Positions 43,924 to 56,395 of a stretch of DNA of 64,000 nucleotides are shown in pieces. The DNA is from Nannochloris sp. 'desiccata' (taxonomy: Eukaryota; Chlorophyta; Trebouxiophyceae; Chlorellales; Chlorellaceae). Both the position numbers and the translations under genes were made by a program. Each line of letters begins with the position of its first letter. Within the stretch, counting starts at the first letter, position 1. The notes beneath the pieces were generated by a model. It had not been told where the DNA came from. It made no database searches and saw only the letters and a program-made list of their open reading frames with translations. Location of the stretch: contig JAGTXX020000006.1 of assembly GCA_019044685.2 (NCBI GenBank), forward strand, positions 2,003,501 through 2,067,500, written 5' to 3'.

Positions 43924-45355
43924 ATGTTTGCACTTAAACATGCTACCAAGCTTAGAAGTTTGGGTATGACCAGCTCTATGCCTGCCATGAGCGAGGTACG
44001 AAGGAGATCTTTATCAAATTATCTTGATTATTTGACTGCTCGCTCCAGGACATGGCTCGGAAAAACTAGCGCCGCCTCCCCATTCACGCCCAATCTCTAA
44101 CCTATACTATCCCCGCACAATTATACAGGCATTCCAGAGCGCAATACGCAGCATGTCTTCCTCAACCGACGGCACCATCGTTTGGGGGCCCGACGGCCGC
44201 ATTGCTCCTCATGGTGGCGGGCCCCTCGTCGACCTCCGTGTCCCTGCTTCCGCTGCTGCCTCTTTGGTCTCTTCTGTCAATCACAAAGTCGAGCTTAACG
44301 AACGTCAAGCGTGCGATGTTGAGCTTCTCACCGTCGGTGGATTTACTCCTCTTGACGGTTTCTTAAACGAAGATGCGTACACCTCTGTTGTCGAAAACAT
44401 GCGTTTACCCAATGGCACCCCTTTTGGCCTTCCTGTCGTAATGGATACGTTCAACGACTCTATCAAACCTGGTCAGCGTCTTCTCTTAACCTACAAAGGC
44501 CAGAATATTGCAGTAATGGATGTAGAATCTCTATACAAGCCCAATAAAGTAAAAGAAGTTAAAGCTTGTTATGGATCTTCTTCTTTGGAGCATCCTGCTG
44601 TGACTATGGTTGCATGGGAACGTGGTCCTTACTACCTCGGTGGTAAAATCACTGGACTTGATCTTCCTAAGCGTGTGTTCCCTTGCGCCACCCCCGCTGA
44701 GGTCCGTGCTTTGCTCCCGGCAAAAACTGATGTCGTCGCTTTCCAGTGCCGTAATCCTATCCATCGTGCTCATTATGAGTTATTTACCCGCTCTCTTGAC
44801 GCCCCCAACGTCAGCAAAGACGGTGTCTGCCTTGTCCACCCCACATGTGGTCCTACTCAGGATGATGATATTCCAGGCATCGTACGATACCACACCTACG
44901 AGGTGCTTCAAAAAGAAGTTGACAATCCTCGTGTCAAGTGGGCTTATTTACCCTACTCAATGCATATGGCAGGTCCTCGTGAAGCTATTCAGCACATGAT
45001 TATGCGTAAAAATTACGGCTGTACTCACTTCATTATTGGCCGGGACATGGCGGGGTGCAAATCTTCTTTAGATGGAGAAGACTTTTATGGCGCGTACGAC
45101 GCTCAAGACTTTGCTAAATCCCATGCTAAGGAGCTTGGCATGAAGACTGTGCCTTCCCCTGATATTGCTTATACTGAAGAAAAGGGCTACGTCTCTGCTG
45201 CTGTCGCCAAGGAAGAGAAGCTCACTCTTAAAAAATTGAGTGGAACCAAATTCAGGCAAATGTTGCGTGGTGGTGAAGATATTCCTGAATGGTTTGCTTT
45301 CAAATCTGTGGTGCAGGTTCTTCGTGACCACCAGCAGCATGCCCCCCAAAAATAG
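43924..45355 (+). CDS. ATS: ATP sulfurylase (sulfate adenylyltransferase), plastid
   Basis: Exons 43924-43995 and 44129-45355 (phase 0) give 432 residues. The enzyme makes APS from sulfate and ATP, the first step of sulfate assimilation. Catalytic motifs QCRNPIHRAHY and GRDMAG, substrate segments VGGFTPLDGFL and HPTCGPTQDDDIPG, and the C-terminal LSGTKFRQMLRGGEDIPEWF are all intact. The protein lacks an APS-kinase domain, as in plants and green algae. Exon 1 plus the beginning of exon 2 (MFALKHATKLRSLGMTSSMP... up to the internal Met at 44153) form a Ser/Arg/Lys-rich leader of about 32 residues without acids apart from one Glu, consistent with a plastid transit peptide. Without the first exon the protein would start at 44153 and be cytosolic, so alternative starts are worth noting. 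Confidence 0.96.
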
Positions 45356-45639
45356 AAAGAAACGAAATTAAAAAAAAAAAACCCGAGGGACAGTGACTGC
45401 GGCAAAATTTGCATCTAAAAATAATAAAAATGATTTTAAATAATACAGATATAAATGGTGCTTCTAAGGTATAATGTATCCTATGTGTGCCTATCTTCTG
45501 AACTTTTATTATTGAAAAGACAACACAACAACATTCTATAAAATTTCATTATTTTTACATCCATTCGGCAAGCAAGCAAGCAACTGTAACAGACCGATCA
45601 AACAACGGAGCTTTAAAAAATAAAGTCGTTTATTTAGCA

Positions 45640-48223
45640 TCAATGATGCTGGATTTCATTTACTTCTGTGAATATAGCTAGCAAGATCACCCAAATACCT
45701 CTCATTAGAACAGACACAGTCCAATACACCACAGGAATCCAGAACAAATTTCGTACATCGGCCAAGGGTCGTAAATCAACTTTCTTTTCTTTTTGCCTCA
45801 ATTTGACCAAAATATCTTGAAATCTATTCTCCGGAGGCTCTTCCCCTTCATCCCAGGCTTGATCTAAACCCAGGGCGGCATTAATACGCTGGCTAATAGC
45901 AACTGCAATCCGCACGAACGGTGCAATTTCGTAGGTAGTCACTGGTCTCTCTAAAGAATCCCCTTTAAATCGGACATCACGCCATGTACTCCGTGGTAAA
46001 CGTGGCACAGAGTCCATAAGCCCAGCATCAGCAGCATTCGCTGCTGCAGCAGGTGTCGCTTCTGCCAGCTCCGCCAACGGCAGCACGCGCTCTAGACATT
46101 TTTTTAATCTTTGTTGTGCATCTGGTTTTAGCATTCCAGCAGAAAGATCAAGCAAATCTTTCGCTGCAAGACTGGCACACCGATCCCCAGCTGCGGAGAA
46201 CATAGCATACGAAGGGCTTTGTCTCCCTGCTGCAGGCGTATCGCCCACCACATTTGCCGTAGCTGCTACTTGCCAGTCAGATGCTTGTTGAATGAGCCAT
46301 GGCAGCAGCTCTGCATACGGTCCTTCTGCTCTGCGTGGTTGTGATGCAGCACACCGGTTGACGTCACGTTCCACAGCGCGCAGCATCTCCACCAAAGCAG
46401 GGGATGACTCCAATATGCCTAGGACCCTCAGTACATCTTGTACCGCTGTCTCCCCTCGGACACTTACTCTAGAAATACTCCGTTCTAAAATTAAAGGTAA
46501 TAATTCTAGGTAGAAGGGAATGGTGGAAAGGACGTGTGCTTCCCATTCAGGGGTATAGACAGCGTTGCTTGTAGAAGAGGGAGAAGCATTGCCAATGATG
46601 CCACCAACACCGCTACCCCCACCAGGCTGTCCATCTGCACGGCTGACACGATGGACCAAGCCTGAAACAAGTTGAGAAGCTAATGCTCCAGAAGATGCAC
46701 TGTCTCCAGAATGTATTGGCACATTTGATTGCCAAGGCGCAATAAACGCTATGAAGGCGCGTAATAAAGGTTTAATGGTGCGTTGATCAGGCCACATAGC
46801 GAATGCACGATGGAAGAAACGGTAGAGTTGACGCGAAAGTGCTTGGAAACCAGGTTGGGCGGCTGCTCCAAGCCTCGGAGGACCCATAAGTGGTACTTCA
46901 ATACCACCACCGCTGCTAGGACCACCCCGAACACTGCCAGCCACTCCTCCCGCCAGATGTGTTCCTCCTGTTTGTGCACTAGAACCCCCAGAAGCACCTC
47001 CAGTTTGTATAGATAATACAGGGGTTGCTGGAAGCCACGAACCCCCAGACTGAGCAGGCATTGAAGCACGATTTTTTGAACTTCCCCCTGGAGCTACAGT
47101 GACATATCTAATTAGCTCTCCCAAGGCTTCTAGTAAATCTTCAGAAGGAGGTTCATACGATGTCGCCCATAAAGGAGACACAGAGGACGCTGGACCGCCT
47201 CTTCCTCCCGCTGCTGCGCTTGTGCTGGCTACGGGAACAGGTTCATCAGCGTCTTTCAACCAAAATTCCAACAAAGTAGAGTAGAAAATCAGTCCTCTTG
47301 GTGCAGCATCACTTCCACGTTTACCAGAGACGCTATTACGTGTGTAATATGGAGATGAAAGTGCTCCTGTTGCTGATGATGGACCACCACGACGAGGGGA
47401 TGCTAACGGCGATGGCGCTGCTCCTAAAGGTCTGGGCACTAGCTCAATCAACATTTGACGAAGAAGCGCGATATATGGATTTGCTATGGCAGGATCTGCA
47501 TCACGCCCACGTGTTAAATGCAACGCATCTGCTGCGCGGCGGACAGACGAGCCAAAGCCGCTGCTGCCACCGAGAGCGCCGCTGCCTAACGGAACTGGAT
47601 CATGTGTACCAAGATCGCCTCCTTTAATAGCGTAGAAGGCAAACCAGTAGCAGAAATATTGGAATACGCTTACGTGGATGTGACCTTTGCTCGCTGCAGC
47701 GACATCTCCTAAAGAGACTCCGTAGTGAGGCCATGTCGCCAAAACTTTGATGCCAACTGGAGTGGCTAAAAGCATTTGAGTATGTGCTGGTAGTCGCTGT
47801 CTAGGGAAATGAAAAAGTGTCGACCCGTCTGCATCTGCGCTGTATACTGCCGTGAATAAAGGGCCAGATGGGGAGAGGGCACGGCGGAGGGCACGGCCGT
47901 CGGCATCTTTGCTGCTTCGAGCGACTTGGCCGAGCCAACTAGGGCCGCTGTAACCAAAGATGCGCGCTACGAGCGGCGCAAAACATTGTTCGAAAAAGCC
48001 CCGGAGATTATCCCTGCGTTAGAAAATTCAGAATGTAAACTACTGAAAGAGGAAAAAATGATCATCTGATCAAACAGACCTAAGGAATCACAGCTTACCT
48101 ATTTGCTGCCAAGCATTCTTCTACCGCTTTACATCCTTGCACTGAGCTGCATTTAGGGTCATCTAAGATGCATATGAGCCCCTTGAACGTGGTGGCTTCA
48201 TATGAAATTGGTTGAGACGCCAT
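45640..48223 (-). CDS. SMPD4-like (neutral sphingomyelinase 3-like) membrane protein
   Basis: Two exons (minus strand), 48223-48099 and 48013-45640, joined in phase 2 (donor GTAAGC), give 832 residues. The beginning CLAANRDNLRGFFEQCFAPL and the conserved VSVFQYFCYWFAFYAIKG, FHRAFAMWPDQRTIKPLLRAF and TTYEIAPFVRIAVAISQRIN blocks, ending with a C-terminal membrane segment (RNLFWIPVVYWTVSVLMRG then VILLAIF), follow the SMPD4 family. Animal SMPD4 sits in the ER/nuclear envelope and is linked to nuclear pores. It has been reported to hydrolyse sphingomyelin but lacks classic sphingomyelinase motifs, so an enzymatic role in algae should not be assumed. Long Gly/Ser/Ala linkers lie between the blocks. 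Confidence 0.8.
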
Positions 48224-48568
48224 TATGTTGGCTATCAAGAATGAATGCTAAAATTAGTGTCTGATCATAGTTAGTTATGTAAACTATTCAATCAAAGTTG
48301 ATTACGAAACAATATGGAGCAATGGCAACAAGTTTGCCTTTTTTGCTCAACAAAATTCAAATTCAAGTTGAGAGACCACGATTCAATTAAAATCACCTAG
48401 CAACAAGAGCTAGCAGCATTATTTTTCCCTTTAGACACGTTTCATAGCATTGAAGACACTTGATCAATGCGTTATATCGACACGCACGAGATGGTTTCCT
48501 TCATACGACCAAAACGTTTGTGATCAAATTTTTGAACAACCTTTTTGAAAGTTAAAAATAGCAACACG
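48224..48568. promoter_or_regulatory. Divergent promoter region SMPD4-like / SBNO
   Basis: 345 bp between start codons; AT-rich, no named element. Confidence 0.35.
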
Positions 48569-51500
48569 ATGGTCTACCTCGAGCACCTCAACATCTTCCC
48601 AGAGGCTACGCGGTTGTTTATTATCAAGCTCGCTGATCAAGGTCACCCCATTGCAGCAGCAATTATTGGTCTCCCACTGGATCCAAACCAGACCCCTCCT
48701 ACACTCAACGAGAGAGAGGAGGAATACCTAGATGCTGCAGTGACTCTCCTAAGAGCTGAAGGAACGCTGTTTCCTGCAGCAGAAGAGCTTATCTCCCCCG
48801 TACCTCGAGCTGAGCAGTACCTCGAGGCACCCGCTCCCATACCCAATCCTCCGATAGCAAGGCCCCAGCCAAGTCAGTCTATGTTGACTACAGCGGCAGC
48901 TCCTCACCGTGTCCCCGCAAAACCACACCAGCAGCATACTACTTTATCCGATGCGCCGACCCGAAGACCAGCGCCAAGTGCTTACCCAGCCCCTCCTGGA
49001 GCAGGTCCTCAGTATCTTCCTGCTGCCCCGATCGTTATTACAGGTCCTCCTCCTCCTCCCCCTCAAAATCAACGCGTAGAAGAGGAGGACGGCAACGTAG
49101 AAGATGAAAGCGAAGACGCTGCAAATACCTATAGCAGCTACGTCGCTAAGAACATTCGTGAACTCTTTCCCAATGTCTCAGCGCACCCGGACCCTCTTGT
49201 CGAAACAGCGTCCCTCGCTTCTGTCCAATTACCTGACTTGAAAATAGACGCTGAAAAAGATTTCAAAACTCTCGAAGATGATGTTAACCTTTATCGACTT
49301 AGTGATGCTCAAATGGAAAGTATCGTCTACGCTTGGACCAAATTTGAAGGGAAACGACTTCCGGCGGAAGTTGTCCCGGGGTTCTTCCTTGGTGACGGTG
49401 CTGGAGTCGGGAAAGGGCGTACCATTGCTGGGCTTGTAAAACAGCATTGGAATAATGGAGGGAATTATATTTTATGGCTTTCTGTCTCTCAGGATCTGCG
49501 ACGAGATGCGAGAAGAGATCTAGATGATCTTGGGTTAACAGATATCAAGATATACACGCCTAAAGGTACTCAACACATCCCTGGTAATGAGTTCAGAGGT
49601 GTGGTATTTATTACATATTCTTTACTTCGCTCTGGTCTTCCCACGGTAAAAAAGAGCAAGCGGAAGAAGAAGGAACCTGCTGCTACTGCTGGTGCTGCCA
49701 GCGGGAGTCGAGTTGCGCAGCTGATGGCCATGGAGGCAGCTGAAGGTGCTATGAGCGGGGGTAGTACCTCTGGTAGTGAGTTTGGAGGTGATGATGAAGA
49801 TGAAGATCAGGAAGAACCTTCCGGTTTTAAAATTGAGTACGTTTCAAACTCTCCATATACATAGATCTATTCAAGATGGCCACCGAGATTGAATTTGTTT
49901 TTTTGCTTTACCCTGATTAATTAATTAATTTTTATTTTCTTTCTTTGCAGAAATCTTCCTGGCAGTTCTCGTCTCGCACAAGTCATTAAATGGCTGCGTC
50001 AATGCACAAAAGGCCCACTTATCATTTTTGATGAAAGCCACCGAGCCAAAAACTTACTTTTAGTCAACACACAAACAGCCCGTGCTGTTGTCCATCTCCA
50101 AGAAGTGCTCCCCAAAGCCAGAATCCTCTATTCTTCTGCTACTGGTGCTTCTGAACCTCATAATCTAGCCTACATGACTCGCCTTTGGGGGACTGAAGAG
50201 ACAAAGAAGATGGTTGACTTGCTCTCCAGGGCAAAGCTTGGTGCGCTGGAACTTGCTGCCATCTCTTTGAAAGCGACAGGCACCTACCTGGCTCGTACGT
50301 TATCGTACGCTGATGCTGAGTTTTGTCTTGAAAGAGTCAAGATTACTCCAGACATCGACCTTATGTACGAGCGCTCTACCTATTTCTGGACGCTTTTATA
50401 TCAAGTTATGAAACATGTGGCAACTAACAAACACTGGCAAGGACAATTTTGGGGTGCTCATCAACGCTTTTATCGTAGTATGTTGATGGCTTCCAAGGTA
50501 AAAAAATGCGCAGAGCTGTGCAGAGATGCAGTCGCAAACAGGATGTCTGTGGTTATCGGTCTTCAGAGTACAGGAGAGTCTGTTACAGAGCAAATGCGAA
50601 GCAACACTGCTTTGGACGGTGGTGCTGCTAATTTCAATGAATTTGATGACTTGGTTTCAGCTCCTCGTCAAATTCTAGATACATTCATCAGAAATTTCTT
50701 CCCCGTTGCGCATCCAGACGCTGCAATGCTTGAGAATGGTGGAAAGTTGGAATCTCTAGAGTATCAAGTGTGGGAGGCGGCAAAAATGTGGAAGGACATG
50801 CCTTCTGTTCTTGAATTAGCTGCAATTGTGCCTACAGCAACGGCTGCAAATGGTGGTGGTGCTGGAGGGAGCGGGGAAGGTGGTGCCGGAACCTCAGCTG
50901 CTGCGGCACGTGAAGCGCTTTTAACTGGTCAAAATATCGACATTAATCGAATTTTGACTGATGGAGAGCGCGGGCGCTTGGCAAATGATGGTGGTGCCTT
51001 GGCTGAAGAACTCAAGGGACGTCCAGGGCAGGTGAACGCTCGTACTGGTGCTCTTCAACAAGATTGTGTGAATGCAGCAGGGGATGTATATAATGCTAAG
51101 CAGTACAGACAGCGTGTGCTCGACGCAATTGCTGTTGCAGATGGGACTGCCTCTACGGAGGCGGCGGCAGCAACGGAACCTTTAATTGTACCTCGTGGCA
51201 CTGCTGCAAGCCCTTTATTCATCGATCTTTCTGGAGATACTACTGATGAAGAAGAAGAAGATAAACAGAATAACGACCCTGCTGGCTGTATGTACTGCTT
51301 AAATTCACCGGACGCTGCGATGGCGACCTGTGCCAAGTGCAAGCGCAAGGCACACGCTGCATGCTTGGACATGTACTCAGTACCTGTAGATTTCACATGC
51401 GACACCTGCCTAATCAAAGGCGCAGCAGCAGTCAAGAGAGAGCCTGGAACTGCTACCAACATCGTTGACTCTACTGCCGGGAGCGGTGCTGTGCAAATCA

Positions 51501-53944
51501 AATCAGAGCCCTTTTCTCGCGCTGCTCTTGTGGATAGTGATGATCTGGCGTTAAAAACGCTTGAAGAGCTCCGTGTACTCCTTAAAACCGCTGATCGCAA
51601 GGTATCTGAAGCTGAAATGAAGCTTCAAGCCTCTAAAGATCAGGCCAATGTCGCTCCTGAGCAGGAATCAGCAGACGGCATTACCGGGCAAGGCCGTGCT
51701 GCCAAGGCAAACCAGTCTCCGTCCAAAGCGGGTAAGAATCAAGCGCAAGAAGCTGTCAGAATCAAAGCCGAGCAAGGCCAGAGAAGCCCTGTATTCCATC
51801 CGCCCTGCGTTACAAGCACAACCCGTACTGATGCTATTGCCAACTACCGATCTGCCACTGAAAGGCCTAGAGAACGTCTTGATACCGTGCCCGATGAGTT
51901 CCCCGGTGGTAATGGAGCAGTTGGGGCTGGCGGGACATCCAGTCGGTTAGCCAACATTCGTAATTGGTTGCTCCTTCTCGTTCAAGCAGGCTTGGACTTG
52001 CCTGCCAACCCCATTGACAAGCTGATTGAGGAGTGTGGAGGCAAAGATAAGGTTGCAGAGCTCACTGGTCGTCGTGGATTTATTGAGCTGGATGACGATA
52101 AAGAAACTGCTAGGTATAAGCTCCGTCATGACGGTGATGGTCCTGCCCGAGAATTAAATTTACGGGAAAAGGACAGATTCATGAACGGTCAAAAACGTAT
52201 TGCTATTATTTCTGATGCTGCATCTACTGGTATCTCTTTACAAGCCGATAAACGTGTGGCTTCTAGGAATTTTCGGCGACTTCATTTGACTCTGGAGCTG
52301 CCGTGGTCTGCTGACAAGGCCGTCCAGCAATTCGGCCGGTCCCATAGAGCAAATCAGCAAAGTGCCCCTGTGTATAAAATTCTCGTTACCCCGTGTGGCG
52401 GAGAATATCGTTTCGCGTCTGCTGCAGCGAAACGGCTGCAGAGTTTGGGTGCGCTCTTGCGTGGTGATCGCAATGCCGTCGGTGCTGGTGCAGAGCTCAA
52501 GGCATTTGACGTCGATACTCTAGCTGGCCACTCAGCTGTTCAAAGAATGCTGCGGTTTATTACTTCTGAGCAGGTGGTCATGCCAGGTATGACTATTCCT
52601 GAACTGCCAGATAATCTCAAACTGAAGTGTGGTATCCCTCTTGGGACCAATGGCGGTGATATCGATGCTGCGCCTAATGGCCATCCATCAACAGAACCCT
52701 TCAACATTCATTTCTGTCGTCGTCTCCACAGCCTCGGGCTGCTTGAAGAATGGAGCGAGAACCTTAGTGGCTACAGGGTCAAAAGTAGATCGAGTCGAAA
52801 TGAAAAATACACCGGGAGGCAAAAGAATACCGGGGTAAAAGTAACTCAATTTTTAAATAGATTGCTTGGTTTACCTATTGAAGAGCAAGACATTTTGTTC
52901 AAGTTCTTCTCTGATACGCTTGATGCTACCATTACCAACCTGAAGGCGCTTGGAAAGTACGACAATGGTATTATGTCGTTGCAAGGGCGCTCGATCAGTA
53001 AGAAGAACGAAGTAGTCGTTTGGAATGAACCAGCGTCTGGAGCATCTGTGAAGCACGTTACTGTTGGTTTAGTGCAAGGTGTCACGTTTGAAGAAGCTCA
53101 GGCTATGGTGGAGGAGGCCAAACAGCGTATTAATGAGGTAACAAGCGGTAGTCGCCCAGCTGCTCAGCAGCTTTCAGGATTTTACGTTCAGCGAATTAAA
53201 ACTTGGTCTCTCTCTGGCGTCAGACACCCTCGTATTGAGGTCGCCCTGGAGGTACCAGATGAGAATGCCTCTGCTGGTATAACTGCTTTTATTAAAATGC
53301 GCGAAATCCCTCCCCATGGTCAAGATTTCCCTAAAATTCGAAAAATGGAGGACATACGTGACACCAGCTGGAGACCCATTCGTAATCTTGAAGAGGCAAA
53401 GACCATCTGGGACGCATGGTACAACTACACAGCTACAAATTGTGCGCACGGAGAGGGATGCAATACTGTCAACTGCAAAGATGGATGTCGTTACACTGAT
53501 AAACATCTCCTCTGCGGCGCTGTTCTAAGCCACTGGGACCGTCTAGAAAAGTTGCACTTCCACGGCCCGCATGCGAAAAGATATCCTCGTACTCTATATA
53601 ATGAATCTGGGGATAGAGAGACTCATTATTCTCCAAACCCACTTTTTGTAGGCAGGGCTATAACAGACATCCCTGGGGACCCTGAATCTTCTGGAGAGCC
53701 AATTGTCGGTATCTTGGCCGAAAGTGAGGAAGAAATGCAATACTTGAAGCATCACATGGTGCCTCGTAGTGATCCTGAGTATGAAGACCCTTTAATTAGA
53801 GCTTTGGGTACTAATTATGTAGATCAACATGCTGTGCGTGGCTTGAATGATGACTCTGGTAGAGATTTCACCCGTAGATTCGGGAGCGGGAACAGGTATG
53901 CTGGTAAAGGGAAGCAATCGAAAAAGCCCAAGAACTTCCGTTAG
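48569..53944 (+). CDS. SBNO/FGT1: Strawberry notch / FORGETTER1-like helicase with embedded PHD-type finger
   Basis: Exons 48569-49836 and 49951-53944 (phase 2) give 1,753 residues. The N-terminal helicase lobe has Walker A FFLGDGAGVGKGRTIAG and a DEAD-type box IIFDESH with HRAKN after it, then ILYSSATGASEPHNLAYMTR. The C-terminal lobe has ISDAASTGISLQADKRV, LHLTLELPWSADKAVQQFGR and SHRANQQSAPVYK. These are signature strings of strawberry notch proteins, which act as nuclear transcription and chromatin regulators. A Cys-rich finger (CMYCLNSPDAAMATCAKCKR, then HAACLDMYSV and CDTC, about 51286-51410) is embedded between the lobes as in plant FORGETTER1, which keeps heat-memory genes accessible. 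Pro-rich and acidic linkers are lineage-specific. Confidence 0.94.
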
Positions 53945-54228
53945 AGGGTTAACCAAATAGTGAATATGTATGTATTTAATGTGTTATTATTGGAGGTGAT
54001 TATTAAAATAGATTATTAATATTTGAATTAAAAGTGAACTATCTAAATGATCAGACCTTGTCTTTGTTTCGTCGTATAATTTAACTTGTCCTGCTTCTTC
54101 CTCTAGTGTAGTGTAGTAATATTGTAGAGTACATTACAAAGCCACAAGAAGAAGTAAAATTATGAGATATCATTCAGTTCAGGTCGAGATCAAAAGTAAA
54201 CTCAGGGCGAGAGATCTTATTTTTATTA

Positions 54229-56395
54229 TTATTCTCTTTTGATACGCTTTTGAGCTGGTCCTTCATCCTCTTCTTTCTTCGCATCGGCTCCTTGCCCTTC
54301 ATCTTCTTCTTCTTTTTTTACTTCTTCGTCTGATGGACCGGCACCTACGACAGCCACCTGAGGCCCAGAGCCAAGGGCACTCACTAAAACAATGGCCCCT
54401 TCTTCGAGACCATAACTTGCCCCTTCTTCTGCAGTCAGCTTTTTAGCGTCCTTATACCTCCACTCCTGATGATCTTCATCCCAAAATTGATCGAATTTCT
54501 CACCAGATAATGCACAATGCGTTTGCTCATCATCTGCGACGACGCTATACCGCTGTTCTGGAGAACAAGCACCTCCAGCAGCATTTGCGCCGCCTGCAGG
54601 CGGAGCGCCTACATCAGGAGGCGCTCCACCTGCACCAGTGGTTCCAGCCATCCACGTGTCTAAATCTACATACCATAGACGTGATGCATGAATTCCACTG
54701 CTATGCTTCTGTCTTCTTAAGAAAAGTCGGTCTAAAAATGAAGATTTAGTCAAGTTGGTGACGGTGAGAAGCCGATCTACTGCTTCGAGGTTGTGTTCCT
54801 GCAGTAGAATAGTGATTAGATTGGGTTTAAGTATTGGGTATGAAAGAACTTGACAGAATAAAAGAGCTGGGGGGGAAAGGCGAGAGAGTGAGAAGGAGAA
54901 GAACAAGAATTTATCTATTTCATGGCAGGCGGTGCGTAGTGGCGGTGATAACAAAGAGAAAAAGGTCTTGTAGGATGGACTAGCGAATACCATAGACATT
55001 GTCTCTGATAAGTTCGCTCGCGAACGCATTAAGTATGCACCCTGTATCCTGGTTTCTGTATTTCAATTTGCAAGTGCGAAGAGAAATGCAGAAGAAGTAC
55101 ACTACACTGCACACACCCCAAAATTTGAAACGAATTTTTCTCCTCTCCTTCTGGCCCTCTCTTTATGATTTGATTTGAAGAACAAACAAAAATAGCGTAT
55201 TTTTCTCTCAATTCAAGACATAAAAGTATGCTGCTATAATACATTAATTAACAAAAATATATACGATTGGTAACAAACTACGCTAAATAAGCGTCTCATA
55301 TCAGAAGTGTTAATATCTACCTTGATTCGTTCATTGCTAAATTCCACAGAAGCAGGCTTGCCTTCCCCACTGACTCCTAAACGCGGTGTGCCACCACTAG
55401 CCTGGATTTTAGGCGCCAGTGGCCGTTGCCCACCGGTTACTGCAGTCGCAGCGGCGGCCAAAGCGCCAGAGGGAAGCAACGAGAACAGATCTGGAAGAGG
55501 CACAGATGTAGGCTGTGGTGATGGTGCTCCGTATCCAGGGATTTCTAAGAGTGCCTGCTGCTGCTGTTGCTGTTGCAGCTGGGGTGGATACCCTCCGCCG
55601 TAGTAATCATAAGCAGCAGCTGGAACAGCAGCGCCAGCACCAACACCGCCAACTAGGCGAGCATCAGGAACCATCGGTTTGTGATGGGCTACTCCTGTAG
55701 CTGGTACTGGTGCTGGTGCGCCGTAATAACCATATCCAGGTATATCTGGTGCATAACCATTCGATACTGCACTGTCAGGAGGTGCTTGCGCTGCACCCGC
55801 TACCCGAGTCCGGACTGCATCTAAGATGTGAGGAGGGAATACACCTGTCCACGTATTTAATAGCTTGTCTAAAGGGCGATGAAGGCCAGGTGCACCTGCA
55901 ACCCATGCGCTTGTATAAATCTGAATGAAAGGAAGGGGACAGGTTTCATTACGATTGGAAAGGAGACTGGGGAATGGCTGACAAGCGGTGTAAATTGAAT
56001 TATTTATGTATTGCTAGTTTCTAGATGGACACTTACATCTGGTAGGCTATCAGCAAAATATGTCTTGTATGGTTCGCCTATTGTCTTTGTAATGCTGTCT
56101 AAAAGGTACAAAGGTGGCAGCTTAAGGTCGGCAGGAGCCTGCACAGAATTGACGATGATTACAACAGGTGAAAAAAGTTCAAAATAGATAAAGAGTTAAT
56201 AAGGCGAAAAATCAGACCCAGCACGCTACATACCTGTAGTATTCTAGTTGTTAATACAGAGGCAAGGCTAACTGCAAGGTGTGGGTGAGTTCTGAGGGCA
56301 TCTCTCGCTATTTCAGTCAGAGCAATAATTTGACGCTTTTCGACGGTGGTAAGCTCTGTTACAAAGCGTTGAAAATGATCAACTAATGATTCCAT
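54229..56395 (-). CDS. PCF11: PCF11-like pre-mRNA 3'-end processing factor
   Basis: Four exons (minus strand), 56395-56234, 56138-56037, 55920-55282 and 54798-54229, all phase 0, give 490 residues. The N terminus is a CTD-interaction domain: MESLVDHFQRFVTELTTVEK then RQIIALTEIARDALRTHP, and the characteristic LPPLYLLDSITKTIGEPYKT. CID domains bind phosphorylated RNA polymerase II C-terminal repeats. A Tyr/Gly/Pro/Gln-rich middle follows, then RLWYVDLDTWMAG and HCALSGEKFDQFWDEDHQEW with RYKDAKKL, corresponding to the C-terminal Pcf11 region. PCF11 couples cleavage/polyadenylation to termination. The usual first zinc finger is not found, and in the second the CxxC pair has become CALS. The third-exon donor (GTAGTT) is non-ideal, so a finger-encoding exon could be missed between 55281 and 54799. 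The end is acidic with KKEED repeats and KRIKRE. Confidence 0.83.

Noticed and set aside
51055..51600. 181-codon antisense frame in the strawberry notch gene
   Set aside because: Shadow of the PHD-containing coding region on the other strand.
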